DNA from: Promicromonospora sp. Populi | Lineage (GTDB): Bacteria > Actinomycetota > Actinomycetes > Actinomycetales > Cellulomonadaceae | Assembly (NCBI RefSeq): GCF_041081105.1 | Contig: NZ_CP163528.1 | Span: 62,001-126,000 of the forward strand | DNA length: 64,000 nucleotides | Direction of reading: 5' to 3' | Shown: piece by piece, positions 37,601-45,871 of the stretch | How the letters are laid out: each line of letters starts with the position of its first letter | How positions within the stretch are numbered: position 1 is the stretch's first letter | Position numbers and translations under genes: made by a program | The notes under the pieces: model-generated | Told to the model about the DNA's origin: nothing | The model's input: the letters and a program-made list of their open reading frames with translations, nothing else | The model's database searches: none

Positions 37601-40600
37601 GTACGGCATGCCGCTCAATGTGTCTGACCGGGGTGACACCAGCACGACCGGGGACGAGACTTGCACGACCCCGACCTACACACGCAACACGGTTACCAAC
37701 TGAAGCTGGTGCAGCGACAGGTAGTCGTCAGCGTGCGGTGCGACCAGGCTCAGAACCCCGCACCGCCGGACCAGGTGGTCTCCGACGTGAAGTACACCTA
37801 CGACGGCGGGACCTTGTCTCGCGGCCTGGTGACACGGGTCGAGGAACTGGACCGTTACGAGGGGACCACCCCGACGTACGTGGCTACCACCACAGCGTAC
37901 GAGCCAGTCGGGACTGGTTACGCACGGGCAATCCGGGTCACCGACCCCAAGTCCCGGGTCACCGAGACGAGCTACGTGGATAACGCGGCGGGTCTCAACG
38001 CGCGCACTACCGTGAAGAGCCCAGACCCGGACGGCAGTGGCGCGCTGACGCCGCACGAGACCACCACCGAGGTGGACCCGGCCTGGGGTTCCCCGGTCAA
38101 GGTAACCGACCCCAACAACAAGGTCACCTCCGGCACCTACGACGCGCTGGGCCGGCTCAAGCAGGTCTGGCAGCCGGGTCGCCCGCAGGCAACGGCGACC
38201 CCGAACACGAAGTACGCCTACTGGGTGCGCACCACGGGCATGAACGCCGTGATCACCGAGACCCTCAACTACGACGCGTCGGCCTATGTGAAGTCGACGC
38301 AGATCTTTGACGGGTTGCTGCGCACCATCCAGACGCAGGCGCCGTCGGCGTCGGACACCCAGCCGGGGCGGGTGCTGACCGACACGATCTACGACTCGCG
38401 CAATCTGCCGATCAAGACGAACGACGGCTGGTACAACGCCAGCGCACCAATCACGACCCTCGCGATCCCGACGATGGCTGTGCCCGCCCGAACTGTCACC
38501 CAGTTCGACGGCGCCGGACGCGCGGTGGACGAGACGTTCTACGTCGGCGAGGACGGCGCACCGCACGACGACGGGTCCTACGACCCGACCTGGACCACGA
38601 CCACCACGTACGCGGGCGACCGCGTGCACGTGAACCCCCCGGTCGGTGGCATCCCGACCACGACGATCAACGACGCCCGGGGTAACACGGTCGAGCTGCG
38701 CCAGTACGAGGGCGCTACCCACACCGGCACTTCCCACAACACGAAGTACGCGTACGACGACGCGAACCGTCTGGAGACGGTGACCGACGGGGCGGGCAAC
38801 GAGTGGACCTACGAGTACGACCTACGTGGGCGGCAGACCAGCACGACTGATCCGGACAAGGGCACCACGGAGACTACCTATGACGAGGTGGGCAATGTCC
38901 TGACCACGACCGACGCGCGCGACCAGATCCTGGGGTACACCTACGACGCCCTGGACCGGAAGCTAACGCAGCGGGCCGGCGGCACCGGCGGCACGGTGCG
39001 TGCCAAGTGGGCCTACGACACGGTGCAGAAGGGGCAGCTCACCTCCAGCACCCGCGTGGAGGGCAGCGCCGAGTACATCAGCACGATCACCGGTTACTCG
39101 AACGACTACCAGCCCACCGCCCAGAGGGTAACCCTGCCGCCGAACGTGGCGTCGTTGGGCAGTCTGGCGGGCACCTCGTTCACGACCGGGTACACCTACA
39201 CGCAGGACGGTCGCCTGTACGAGACCGACTACCCCGCGGCCGGACAGTTGAGCGCCGAGAACGTCCGGATCCACTACGGCGAGGCAAATCTCCCGGACGC
39301 GCTGTCGGGGGCAGGAAACTACGGGTACTACGTGGCCGCGGCCACGCACTCACCGTTCGGTGACCTGGACTACCTCGACCTCGGTTCCGAGTACAGCTAC
39401 CAGCACTACCTGGACATCGAGCGCGGCACCCGGCGCCTGGTCGGCGCGGTGCAGACTACCGAGCAGCCCGACGGCAGCATCGACTCGCTGGTCAAGGCCA
39501 CCTATGCCTGGGACGACGCAGGGAATCTGACCTCGGTCAAGGACGTGCCCGTTGCGGCCGACGGTGGTCAGCCGGCCGACCGGCAGTGCTACCGGTACGA
39601 CTGGGCGCGTCGCCTGACCCAGGCATGGACGCCGTCCAACGGGGACTGTGCGGCGTCGCCGACGTCCTCGACTGCGCTGGGCGGGGGCGCGCCGTATTGG
39701 AACACCTACAGCTACGACGCGATCGGCAACCGGACTGGGGCTGTGACCCGGACGCCAGCCGTCGCTGGCGGCGCGGCGTCGTCGACGACGGCTACCTACG
39801 CCTACCCCACCTCGGGTGCGGGTGTGGACCGGCCGCACGCGGTTACGGGTGTGACAGCGACGGGTACCGGTGCCGGGATCTCGTCCTTCACGTACGACGA
39901 TTCCGGGAACATGACCGGACGCACTGTGGCGGGGCAGGCCGCGCAGGCACTGACGTGGGACGCGGAGGGCGAGCTCGCCGGTGTCGCGTCCGACGAGAAC
40001 GGTGACGGGACCGTCTCCGAGGCGGAGACCGCGGACGGGGACAAGTACGTCTACACCGCCGAAGGTGAGCGCCTGATCCGGCACCAGGCCGGCGAGCAGG
40101 GGGCCACCACCACGGTCTACCTGCCCGGCGGGCAAGAGCTCGTGCTCGACAAGACCACGAGCCAGGTGACTGCGTCGCGGTACTACGCGTTCGAAGGCAA
40201 GACCGTGGCAGTGCGTACCGGGATGGCCCGCGACGACGTTTCCACGATCGTTCCCGACCACCACAACACCGCTCAGATCCAGATCACCAATGTCTATGGC
40301 GTAGTCACCCGCAAGTACACCGATCCGTTCGGCGTCGAACGCGGCACGACTGGTGCTGTGGATGAGTGGACCGGAGACCACGGGTTCCTGGACAAGCCAG
40401 TGGACGCTACGGGGCTGACTGCCGTCGGGGCGCGGATGTACGACACGATGTTGGGCAGGTTCCTCACGGTGGATCCGATCATGGACCTCACCGACCCACA
40501 GCAGTGGAACGCCTACTCCTACGCCAACAACAATCCCACCACGCAGTCCGATCCAGACGGCCTGGAGCCTCGCCCGTACCACCAGAAGGGCGACGACGGT

Positions 40601-41317
40601 AAGAGCTGCGCCGGCTTTGACTACAACAACTGCGCTGGCGGCGGAGGGTCGGGCCCAGGTGGCTGCGGATCAATGTGTCCCCCTGACATCCCGACGGACG
40701 ATTCGATCTACGGCGATGTCGCCTCGACCTATGACTATCACCAGGCGTCCAGTGTCCCGCGACCCGTGCACACCGCTGGTTACACCGTCATGGCGGGCAT
40801 ATTCTCGCCGCAGACTGAGCAGGCTCTCGGCGCAGCTGCCTGGGTCAGCCCTTTCGCCGACGCAACCCAGTTGGGCCTCTACCTTGCCTGCATCCAGAAG
40901 GGCTGCACAGTTTATGAAGATGCCACCGGCGGAGCCGCGTGGGCGGCAGCGGGCATCGTCGTCCCGGGTGGCAACTTTGCTAAGAAGGGTGACGAGGTCG
41001 CAGAAGCTACTAGCTTCTTCCGTGGTGCGAAGCCGGGCGAGTCGCCATCATTTGCTCCGCGGCCAAATGAGTTTAAGGTCGACTCTGAGACAGGATTCGT
41101 GCGCAGCACGCACGGAGTTTCGGTGTTCGATAACCCGCAGAGCGTTTCCAGCAAGAACTTTGTCCCTCACCGCATCGACTTGTCGACTGTTCCCAGCGAA
41201 CTGAACATAATTCAGCGCGGAAAAGATCCGCGGCACTATGAGATTGTTCCGCGACCGGGCATAAACTTGACGCCCCAGCAATTCTCCGCGTGCCTGTCAC
41301 GGATTCAGTGTGGATAG
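34698..41317 (+). CDS. RHS-repeat polymorphic toxin, frameshifted
   Basis: ~2200-aa secreted RHS/YD-repeat protein. TTG at 34698 (GGAG 6 nt upstream) gives a signal peptide, SRASLSVVAATVAITLAGSG ending near PAAALA; GTG 34632 is an alternative. A SpvB/TcaC-like N-terminal segment (YPMRTPPVPGGLSPQLSLAY) leads into YD repeats (YDDANRLETVTDGAGN, YDALDRKL). The core ends with YDTMLGRFLTVDPI and SYANNNPTTQSDPDG; beyond it lie ~250 variable residues with the toxin. A one-base deletion at ~37700 puts a TGA after NTVTN; restoring one G gives NTVTNWKLV and rejoins the two halves. As written it is inactive, unless this is a sequencing error. It is followed by its immunity gene. Confidence 0.85.
40580..41317 (+). 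other. Variable C-terminal toxin region of the RHS protein
   Basis: Sub-feature of the RHS gene. After the core motif come a Gly/Cys-rich linker, a hydrophobic pre-toxin stretch (AAWVSPFADATQLGLYLACI) and a final ~110 residues starting at FFRGAKPGESPSF with HGVSVFDNPQSVSS, RGKDPRHYEIVPRPG and two late cysteines. The conserved-looking His and acidic residues suggest an enzyme. I do not recognise the fold and assign no activity. Codon and base use become distinctly A+T-richer from ~41050 onward. Confidence 0.6.
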
Positions 41318-41325
41318 GAGTTGAT

Positions 41326-41595
41326 ATGGCCTACCAGGTCAGATTTCCGGATGACTTCGACGACTATGCGTGGGAGGTTGAATCGAAGGGCGTATTCTGG
41401 GAAGCTGTAGTGTACAATGAGGGCCGTTCATTTGCGGTAACTTTTTACGATAAGGAACGACTCGCGCAGGATCTGGCGGAAGATGTCGGACCGGGGCGAT
41501 CCGCCGTACTTTCCCGCGTCATCGTGGTTGAACATGTAACACGTGAATGCATGTCGCAAGCGGTTGGCAAGTTGTCGCCCGGTGTCCTTGATTGA
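41326..41595 (+). CDS. Probable immunity protein for the RHS toxin
   Basis: 89-aa protein with no recognised domain (MAYQVRFPDDFDDYAWEVES, then GRSFAVTFYDKERLAQDLAE). It starts 9 nt after the RHS stop; AGGAG overlaps that stop and lies 5 nt before the ATG. Immediate 3' position, small size and no signal peptide are what is expected of a cytoplasmic immunity protein. Base composition is near 50% G+C, far below the flanks, as is typical for exchanged toxin-immunity tips. The role is inferred from position. Confidence 0.62.
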   Translation: MAYQVRFPDDFDDYAWEVESKGVFWEAVVYNEGRSFAVTFYDKERLAQDLAEDVGPGRSAVLSRVIVVEHVTRECMSQAVGKLSPGVLD

Positions 41596-41783
41596 CAAGT
41601 GCAATTCGCTCGCGCTGTAATGGGTGCTCAGGTTTATTTTGCTTCGACAGTTCTGTCGGCAATGTCGAGGCATTGTTCATCGAGCTGCGATTGATTCCAT
41701 GGAAATGTTTCGGCTTGGGCTGAAGGGTGTTGCAGTGTCATGGCCTTACCTCGGATCGACACCGATCTGACCAGGAAGTGTTA

Positions 41784-42173
41784 GTGGTGAATCTTGATTT
41801 GACTATCGCAGAGCGTGAGGCCTTGATATCTGCGATTGTGCGTTTAAAGTTCGATGATGACAGTGTCCCTGAGCCTTATTTCGGAAGCCCGGTGATCGCA
41901 GAGGCGCTACGAAAGATGCTTGCGTCAATAATTGACGAGAGCCGCGATTCGGGAGACCTAGGGAGAACTTCGAGATGGCAAACGTGGCAGGACTGGGGAT
42001 CTCGTGCCTATGAAAGATCGATTATAGTTAAACATGTCGCCTCCCTGTCTGTCTGGCTCGAATGGACGGAAGGTCAGAAAGGCGACTATCTGCAACACTG
42101 TGCGGCCCCATTCCGTTTGACTGGTTCGGAGGTCCGCGAGCTAATTTCCGAGATCGGGGAAGTCAATCGTTGA
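41784..42173 (+). CDS. Orphan immunity-type protein, unknown family
   Basis: 129-aa cytoplasmic protein (NLDLTIAEREALISAIVRLK, then WQTWQDWGSRAYERSII, then FRLTGSEVRELISEIGEV). AGGAAG precedes the GTG at 41784 by 5 nt; GTG 41787 is equally possible. No toxin lies next to it. Low G+C and position inside the immunity tail suggest an accumulated immunity gene against a foreign toxin variant, but the sequence alone does not prove a function. Confidence 0.5.
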   Translation: MVNLDLTIAEREALISAIVRLKFDDDSVPEPYFGSPVIAEALRKMLASIIDESRDSGDLGRTSRWQTWQDWGSRAYERSIIVKHVASLSVWLEWTEGQKGDYLQHCAAPFRLTGSEVRELISEIGEVNR

Positions 42174-42263
42174 GGTCTGGGCGATAGTATCGGCTTATCA
42201 CGAGGGCTAGTAACTCTGCGCCTCGCTCCTATTGGCATCTAACCAGATTTGGAGTCGATCGGC

Positions 42264-42563
42264 GTGGCTGATGGCGAGTTAACTGCGGCAATAGTTCTTT
42301 GGACCGGTCGAGAGTGCTCGGATAGCCCAACACGTGATTCCGAATCGGTCATCCGTGATTACGGAGATAGCGTAGGGCGGACACTTCTGGCAAGAATCCT
42401 TGAAATCGAGGAGGCGTTTTACAAAACTAGCGCCCATGCGAAGGTTTCTGATCTTGCAGCGATGGGTGAGCAAGCGGCAGCAGATTTCCGCCCGAAGCAC
42501 CCGGAAGTTGGAGAGGAAGCGGTCCAAGCGCTTGCATGGTGCTACACGTTCGACTATCGATGA
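42264..42563 (+). CDS. Small unknown protein of the immunity tail
   Basis: 99-aa protein (ADGELTAAIVLWTGRECSD, then RTLLARILEIEEAFYKTSAH, then VQALAWCYTFDYR). GTG 42264 has GGAG ~9 nt upstream; TTG 42249 would add five residues. The helical, acidic C-terminus is like several small immunity proteins. No family recognised. Directly after it lies an RHS-core relic. Confidence 0.45.
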   Translation: MADGELTAAIVLWTGRECSDSPTRDSESVIRDYGDSVGRTLLARILEIEEAFYKTSAHAKVSDLAAMGEQAAADFRPKHPEVGEEAVQALAWCYTFDYR

Positions 42564-42570
42564 CCTTGGG

Positions 42571-42650
42571 TCACTGGACGAGCCGCTGGCCGCTAAGGGG
42601 CTGACCGCTGTTGAGGGCGTCGTCTGTAGGCCCGCATGGCAGCGAAATTG
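42571..42650 (+). pseudogene. Relic of an RHS core (toxin-junction segment)
   Basis: Translating gives LDEPLAAKGLTAVEGVV and then RPAWQR, against LDKPVDATGLTAVGARMYD and TMLGR at 40393-40470 in the intact core. The first ~48 bases align without gaps at roughly 80% identity by eye, then degrade. It has no start and is too short to function, and marks where an older RHS tip once joined. Confidence 0.5.
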
Positions 42651-42725
42651 TTCGGCCAGCAGGGTGGGCGGCTGCAGGTGCAGCTCCGAAGCAGTGGTCA
42701 AGATGACTGGTGAGGAGGAAGAAAG

Positions 42726-43115
42726 TTGGCTGTTTTCTGGGCTGCCACGTCTCCTACAACTGGAAGTTTCGTTCCGGCCGAACAGGACGATTACGACGGT
42801 CTCATCGCACGGTTCGGCGAGCTGCGTGATCAAGGGCAGGGATACCTCGAGGTTCGCGGCGATGCACAGTTCCCCCTCCTCACGCTGGGTTTCAGGGGGG
42901 AACGGGGTGTCGTCCAACTCGTGTCCGACGAGGCGACGACCGCACTTCTTGTCGCGGATCCGTCTGCGACCAAGGATGCAGAGGTCCTGGTGATAGACGA
43001 CTTTGTAGAGTTCGCGTCCGAATTCGTGCTGTCTTTAGATCGCGCCTGGCAAGTGATCGACAAATTCGCTCGTGGAGGCGATCCTGCGCAAGTAGGCGAG
43101 TGGTGGGATTCGTGA
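42726..43115 (+). CDS. Imm1-like immunity protein
   Basis: 129-aa protein resembling the Imm1 family of polymorphic-toxin immunity proteins: central YLEVRGDAQFPLLTLGFRGE, VVQLVSDEATTALLVADPSA and the C-terminal ALDRAWQVI-type helix before GGDPAQVGEWWDS, which matches the family's final W. The TTG start has AGGAGG 7 nt upstream, the best ribosome site in the island. It follows the RHS-core relic, so its cognate toxin has probably been lost. Confidence 0.58.
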   Translation: MAVFWAATSPTTGSFVPAEQDDYDGLIARFGELRDQGQGYLEVRGDAQFPLLTLGFRGERGVVQLVSDEATTALLVADPSATKDAEVLVIDDFVEFASEFVLSLDRAWQVIDKFARGGDPAQVGEWWDS

Positions 43116-43251
43116 GGACTGAGCAGGCCGCCGTCGGGGGTGTAGTTCCGCACTGCAGTGAAGGCTTTCGGTCGGCCGATCGAGTAGCCGAATCGGCGCG
43201 GCTCATTGAACGGGTCCCCATCTCGAGTCTCGGAAAGGGAGTGCCACCTTA

Positions 43252-43500
43252 ATGACGACCTATTTCTCCATTGATGATGGCGATCTGCGCATTTCGCGAG
43301 ACTTGCCATCATTCGAATGTAGGGGTCGTCCCGATGGGTTGGCGGTGACGGAGTTTCATATGGTGCCCGATTGCACTGCAGCCATTGTTCTTCTTGACCC
43401 GCCGCTGCGTTCGAGGCGCGTCCGAAATCTGGTGAAAGTTGGATCCGGATCGGACATTCTTTGGCATGCCCAACTGCCCGATGCAGCGACGGTGACGTGA
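43252..43500 (+). CDS. Short unknown protein, possibly truncated immunity gene
   Basis: 82-aa product (MTTYFSIDDGDLRISRDLPS, then VVPDC-like VPDCTAAIVLLDPPLRSRRV and LVKVGSGSDILWHAQLPD). GGGAG lies ~8 nt before the ATG. The pattern of a beta-strand start and AIVLLDPP core recalls immunity-type proteins, which usually continue for another 40-60 residues; here a TGA follows VT. Downstream, a different frame stays open to ~43665, so a frameshift may have cut the gene. Low confidence in function. Confidence 0.42.
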   Translation: MTTYFSIDDGDLRISRDLPSFECRGRPDGLAVTEFHMVPDCTAAIVLLDPPLRSRRVRNLVKVGSGSDILWHAQLPDAATVT

Positions 43501-43711
43501 TGGCTTCAACGTGGAGTGGATACCGTATTCGCCTCTCTGGCGGATCGGGAAGGCTCTTGGACAGCACTTTCACGAAGTAAACGGCTTCAACTGGCAGCTC
43601 AAACCGGCGATTGACCGGACCGCGGGAGCTTGTAGAGCAGCACTTCGGGTTCCGACCGGTCTTTGAACTGGGACGACGCATTCGCCGAGCCTCTCAAGCC
43701 GTCAGTGGCTA
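43501..43711. other. Intergenic remnant, no intact gene seen
   Basis: Between the last immunity-type gene and the right repeat. One plus-strand frame reads GFNVEWIPYSPLWRIGKALG and beyond without a start codon, perhaps the lost end of the preceding gene. Nothing else is recognisable. No integrase, transposase or terminal inverted repeat. Confidence 0.4.
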
Positions 43712-43824
43712 GCGGATGTTCTGGTCCAACAACATGCCGACGAGGAGCGCGAACGGGTCGTCGCTCAGCAGTCGGTCCGTGTCGGGGTCGCCGGTGATCC
43801 AGAGCTCGGTAGCCGTGTCTCCAT
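43712..43824 (-). pseudogene. 5' fragment of an HhH-GPD gene with lost start codon
   Basis: Minus-strand copy of the first ~28 codons of the gene at 30825-31418, ending LLVGMLLDQNIR-stop. The ATG is changed to ACG. The last few codons (DQNIR against DQQFP) differ, so the fragment is a diverged allele that is near-identical only over its first ~90 bp. It lies just downstream of the TetR stop codon, where an intact gene would once have begun. Confidence 0.85.
43733..43824 (+). repeat. Right copy of the 92-bp direct repeat flanking the toxin island
   Basis: 89 of 92 bases identical to 31335-31426, same orientation, 12.4 kb apart. Differences are at 43736, 43748 and 43815 (the start codon). Confidence 0.9.
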
Positions 43825-43840
43825 CTTGCCTCGTGTTGGA

Positions 43841-44491
43841 TCAGCCGACAGTCCCGTACCTGTCCAGGAACGTCGTCACAGCTTCATGAGCGACCACATC
43901 CAGCTCCTCGGCGGTGTAACGCGCCGCTCCGGCGGTGAGGGTGAGACGGTTCAGGGGTGCGGCCAGGGTGAGCCAGGTGAGCTGTTCGGCGGCGACCTGC
44001 GGGTTGTCGATCCGTAACAGACCACGGGTGGCGAGGTGTTGGAAGGCGTCGGCCAGGAGTGCCTGGTTGTGCTCCCAGCTGCGCCGCACATAGTCGGCGG
44101 CCACCTCGGGGAACCGCTCGGCCTCGGCGGCGATCAGCGTCCGCATCTGGAGGACCGGTGGGCTCAGGACGCCGGCGTGCAGCGTCCGCGAAAGCCCCAG
44201 CAGTCCCTGCTGGATGTCGTCCGTCTGCATGAGCTGCTGCAGGTGTGGGCTCATCGAGTCGCGTCCGCGATCGACCCAGTCCCGGACGACGGCCGCGTAG
44301 AGGACCTCCTTGGACGGGTACTGCCGGTAGAGGGTCTGCTTCGAGATCCGCGCTCTTGCGGCGACGGCGTCCATCGTGGCACCGGAGTACTGGTGCGCCA
44401 GGAAAACGTCGCGAGCGATCGCGAGCAGGTCGGTGCCGCGGCTGCCACCGGGCCTTCCGCGAGGTCGCGGTGGTGAGGCTGAAGTGGTCAC
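43841..44491 (-). CDS. TetR/AcrR-family regulator
   Basis: 216-aa repressor-type protein. The helix-turn-helix covers residues ~20-65 (AIARDVFLAHQYSGATMDAV, then ARARISKQTLYRQYPSKEVL); the C-terminal ligand domain resembles the TetR_C AefR-like type (LTWLTLAAPLNRL). The GTG start is 7 nt from a TACTAT -10 box. Divergent from a DUF1761-DUF1905 pair, with two AGTACT dyads in the shared 75-bp region, so it most likely represses itself and that pair. The ligand is unknown. Confidence 0.9.
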   Translation of the reverse strand: MTTSASPPRPRGRPGGSRGTDLLAIARDVFLAHQYSGATMDAVAARARISKQTLYRQYPSKEVLYAAVVRDWVDRGRDSMSPHLQQLMQTDDIQQGLLGLSRTLHAGVLSPPVLQMRTLIAAEAERFPEVAADYVRRSWEHNQALLADAFQHLATRGLLRIDNPQVAAEQLTWLTLAAPLNRLTLTAGAARYTAEELDVVAHEAVTTFLDRYGTVG

Positions 44492-44498
44492 ATCCTAA

Positions 44499-44504
44499 AT
44501 AGTA
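44499..44504 (-). promoter_or_regulatory. -10 box TACTAT of the TetR gene, leaderless spacing
   Basis: TACTAT on the minus strand, a 7-nt gap, then the GTG at 44491. It overlaps the first bases of operator 1, so bound repressor would block it. Confidence 0.6.
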
Positions 44505-44516
44505 CTGGACAGTACT
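44501..44516. promoter_or_regulatory. TetR operator 1, AGTACT-N4-AGTACT
   Basis: A dyad of two AGTACT hexamers, here extended to AGTACTG/CAGTACT. It overlaps the -10 box of the tetR gene. Confidence 0.75.
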
Positions 44517-44531
44517 GCGCGCCCCGCCTAC

Positions 44532-44547
44532 AGTACTGATTAGTACT
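44532..44547. promoter_or_regulatory. TetR operator 2, AGTACT-N4-AGTACT
   Basis: Second copy of the same 16-bp dyad, 31 bp (about three helical turns) from the first, placed over the likely -10 region of the divergent DUF1761 gene. Confidence 0.75.
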
Positions 44548-44566
44548 AAAAATGAGGAGGAGCATC

Positions 44567-44953
44567 ATGATCGCTTTGGGTGTCGCAGTCGCTGCCGTGG
44601 CGGCGTTCGTGCTCAGTTCCGTCTACTACGTCGTCACCACACCGCTCGAACAGCGAGCGCTCGGCGACCGTGCCCTTGACCGCGGGCGCCCTGCTCCGTG
44701 GAAGGCGGTGACCGAGCTGGCGCGGACGGTCGTGGTCGGGGCGGGGTTCGCATGGATCGCCGCACAGGCCGGAATGCTGACCCTGCCCTCGGCCCTGCTG
44801 CTGGCGCTAGTGCTCTGGGCGGCTTTCCCCCTGGTGCTGCTCACGGGCTCGATCATCTGGGAACGCGTGCCCTGGCAGACCGCGGCCATTCACTCAGGCG
44901 ACTGGCTGCTGAAGCTCCTGCTCATCGCACTCGCCGTCGGCCTCATCCACTGA
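44567..44953 (+). CDS. DUF1761 membrane protein
   Basis: 128-aa integral membrane protein with four hydrophobic helices (about 3-22, 50-68, 74-95 and 108-126). The N-terminal [14 protein letters not shown] and [20 protein letters not shown] are typical of DUF1761. GAGGAGG ends 6 nt before the ATG at 44567, preferred over ATG 44552. Its promoter region carries both AGTACT operators, so it should respond to the divergent TetR protein. Function of the family is unknown. Confidence 0.82.
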   Translation: MIALGVAVAAVAAFVLSSVYYVVTTPLEQRALGDRALDRGRPAPWKAVTELARTVVVGAGFAWIAAQAGMLTLPSALLLALVLWAAFPLVLLTGSIIWERVPWQTAAIHSGDWLLKLLLIALAVGLIH

Positions 44954-44972
44954 TCCGGAAGGGAATCTGATC

Positions 44973-45266
44973 ATGTCCACAGCAACAAGCGCGGGCCCGC
45001 TCGACCGAACCTTCACCGCCGTACTGCTCCAGAGCGAAGCGAAGGGCGGCTGGACCTACCTCAAGCTCGACGACTCGGCCGAGTACTTCGGCACCCGTGG
45101 CCTTGTCAAGGTCACCGGCACCGTCGACGGCGTTCCGTTCACCAGCTCGTTCATGGCGCTGGGCGACGGCACGCACAAGCTCCCGATTGCGGCCAAGCTG
45201 CGCCGTGAGATCGGAAAGCAGGCCGGCGACGCCGTCACGGTCCACCTGCAGCAGCGCTTGAACTGA
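44973..45266 (+). CDS. DUF1905 domain protein
   Basis: 97-aa soluble protein. [20 protein letters not shown] near residue 14, then [26 protein letters not shown] and [16 protein letters not shown] fill the whole DUF1905 domain, usually a small beta-barrel. It starts 19 nt after DUF1761 and probably shares its transcript. Function unknown. Confidence 0.85.
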   Translation: MSTATSAGPLDRTFTAVLLQSEAKGGWTYLKLDDSAEYFGTRGLVKVTGTVDGVPFTSSFMALGDGTHKLPIAAKLRREIGKQAGDAVTVHLQQRLN

Positions 45267-45286
45267 TCGCGCCGCGGTGCGATCGC

Positions 45287-45844
45287 CTAGCTCGGGGCGC
45301 TTTCCGGAGCTGAGCTCGCGAGGTCGTCCAGGAAGCGAGTGACGACGTCGCGCTCGTCCGGCGTCAGGCGCGCGGCGGCGTCGAACCGGCGGGCGTGACT
45401 GCGACCGACGGTTTCGCGAGCCACACGCCGCGTCTCCTCCGATACCTCGATCGCGAGGCTGCGCCGGTCGGACGGGTGCGGGAACCGGCGGACGTGGCCG
45501 CCCGTGGCGAGCCTGTCGAGAAGCTTGGTGGTCGAGGCCGTGGTGATGCCCAGGTGCTCGGCGATCGCGCCCGGCGTCACCACGCGCCCGTGGTTCTGCA
45601 TGGCCATGATGTAGCGGATCGCCCGCATGTCGCTCTCGCCGAGCTTCATGTACCGGCGGGACGCCTCGCTCATCCGGCGCTCGGTCTCGCGCCATCCGCG
45701 CAGCGCCTCGAGCACGCGCACCACCTGGTCGACGTCCTGGTCGTCCAGGCCGGCCCGCTGGACGATCTCCTGGTCGGGGTCCATCACGCGCGGATCCAGC
45801 ATCGACGGCTCGACGGGTTCGCCCGGCTCCTGTTCATGGACCAC
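45287..45844 (-). CDS. MarR-family regulator, CrtR-like
   Basis: 185-aa winged-helix regulator. The DNA-binding part is MQNHGRVVTPGAIAEHLGIT, then STTKLLDRLATGGHVRRFPH and PSDRRSLAIEVSEE near residues 85-130. It is divergent from the carotenoid operon, exactly as CrtR (a MarR protein that represses crt genes in Corynebacterium glutamicum) is arranged, so a role as repressor of crtB onwards is likely. The GTG start is 6 nt from a TAGGAT -10 box. Confidence 0.85.
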   Translation of the reverse strand: MVHEQEPGEPVEPSMLDPRVMDPDQEIVQRAGLDDQDVDQVVRVLEALRGWRETERRMSEASRRYMKLGESDMRAIRYIMAMQNHGRVVTPGAIAEHLGITTASTTKLLDRLATGGHVRRFPHPSDRRSLAIEVSEETRRVARETVGRSHARRFDAAARLTPDERDVVTRFLDDLASSAPESAPS

Positions 45845-45850
45845 ATCCAG

Positions 45851-45856
45851 ATCCTA
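45851..45856 (-). promoter_or_regulatory. -10 box TAGGAT of the MarR gene, leaderless spacing
   Basis: TAGGAT on the minus strand, a 6-nt gap, then the GTG at 45844. Confidence 0.6.
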
Positions 45857-45871
45857 TCCGGCGGGTAATGC

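Noticed and set aside
37650..37720. Programmed ribosomal frameshift in the RHS gene
   Set aside because: No slippery heptamer or downstream structure is visible; a simple missing G restores a conserved Trp.
42830..43681. 283-aa minus-strand frame in the immunity array
   Set aside because: It runs antisense to two genes with good ribosome sites, has no start signal and odd composition.
31543..43830. Prophage or integrative conjugative element as carrier of the toxin island
   Set aside because: No integrase, phage, transposase or conjugation gene can be found between the repeats; only the direct repeat supports mobility.
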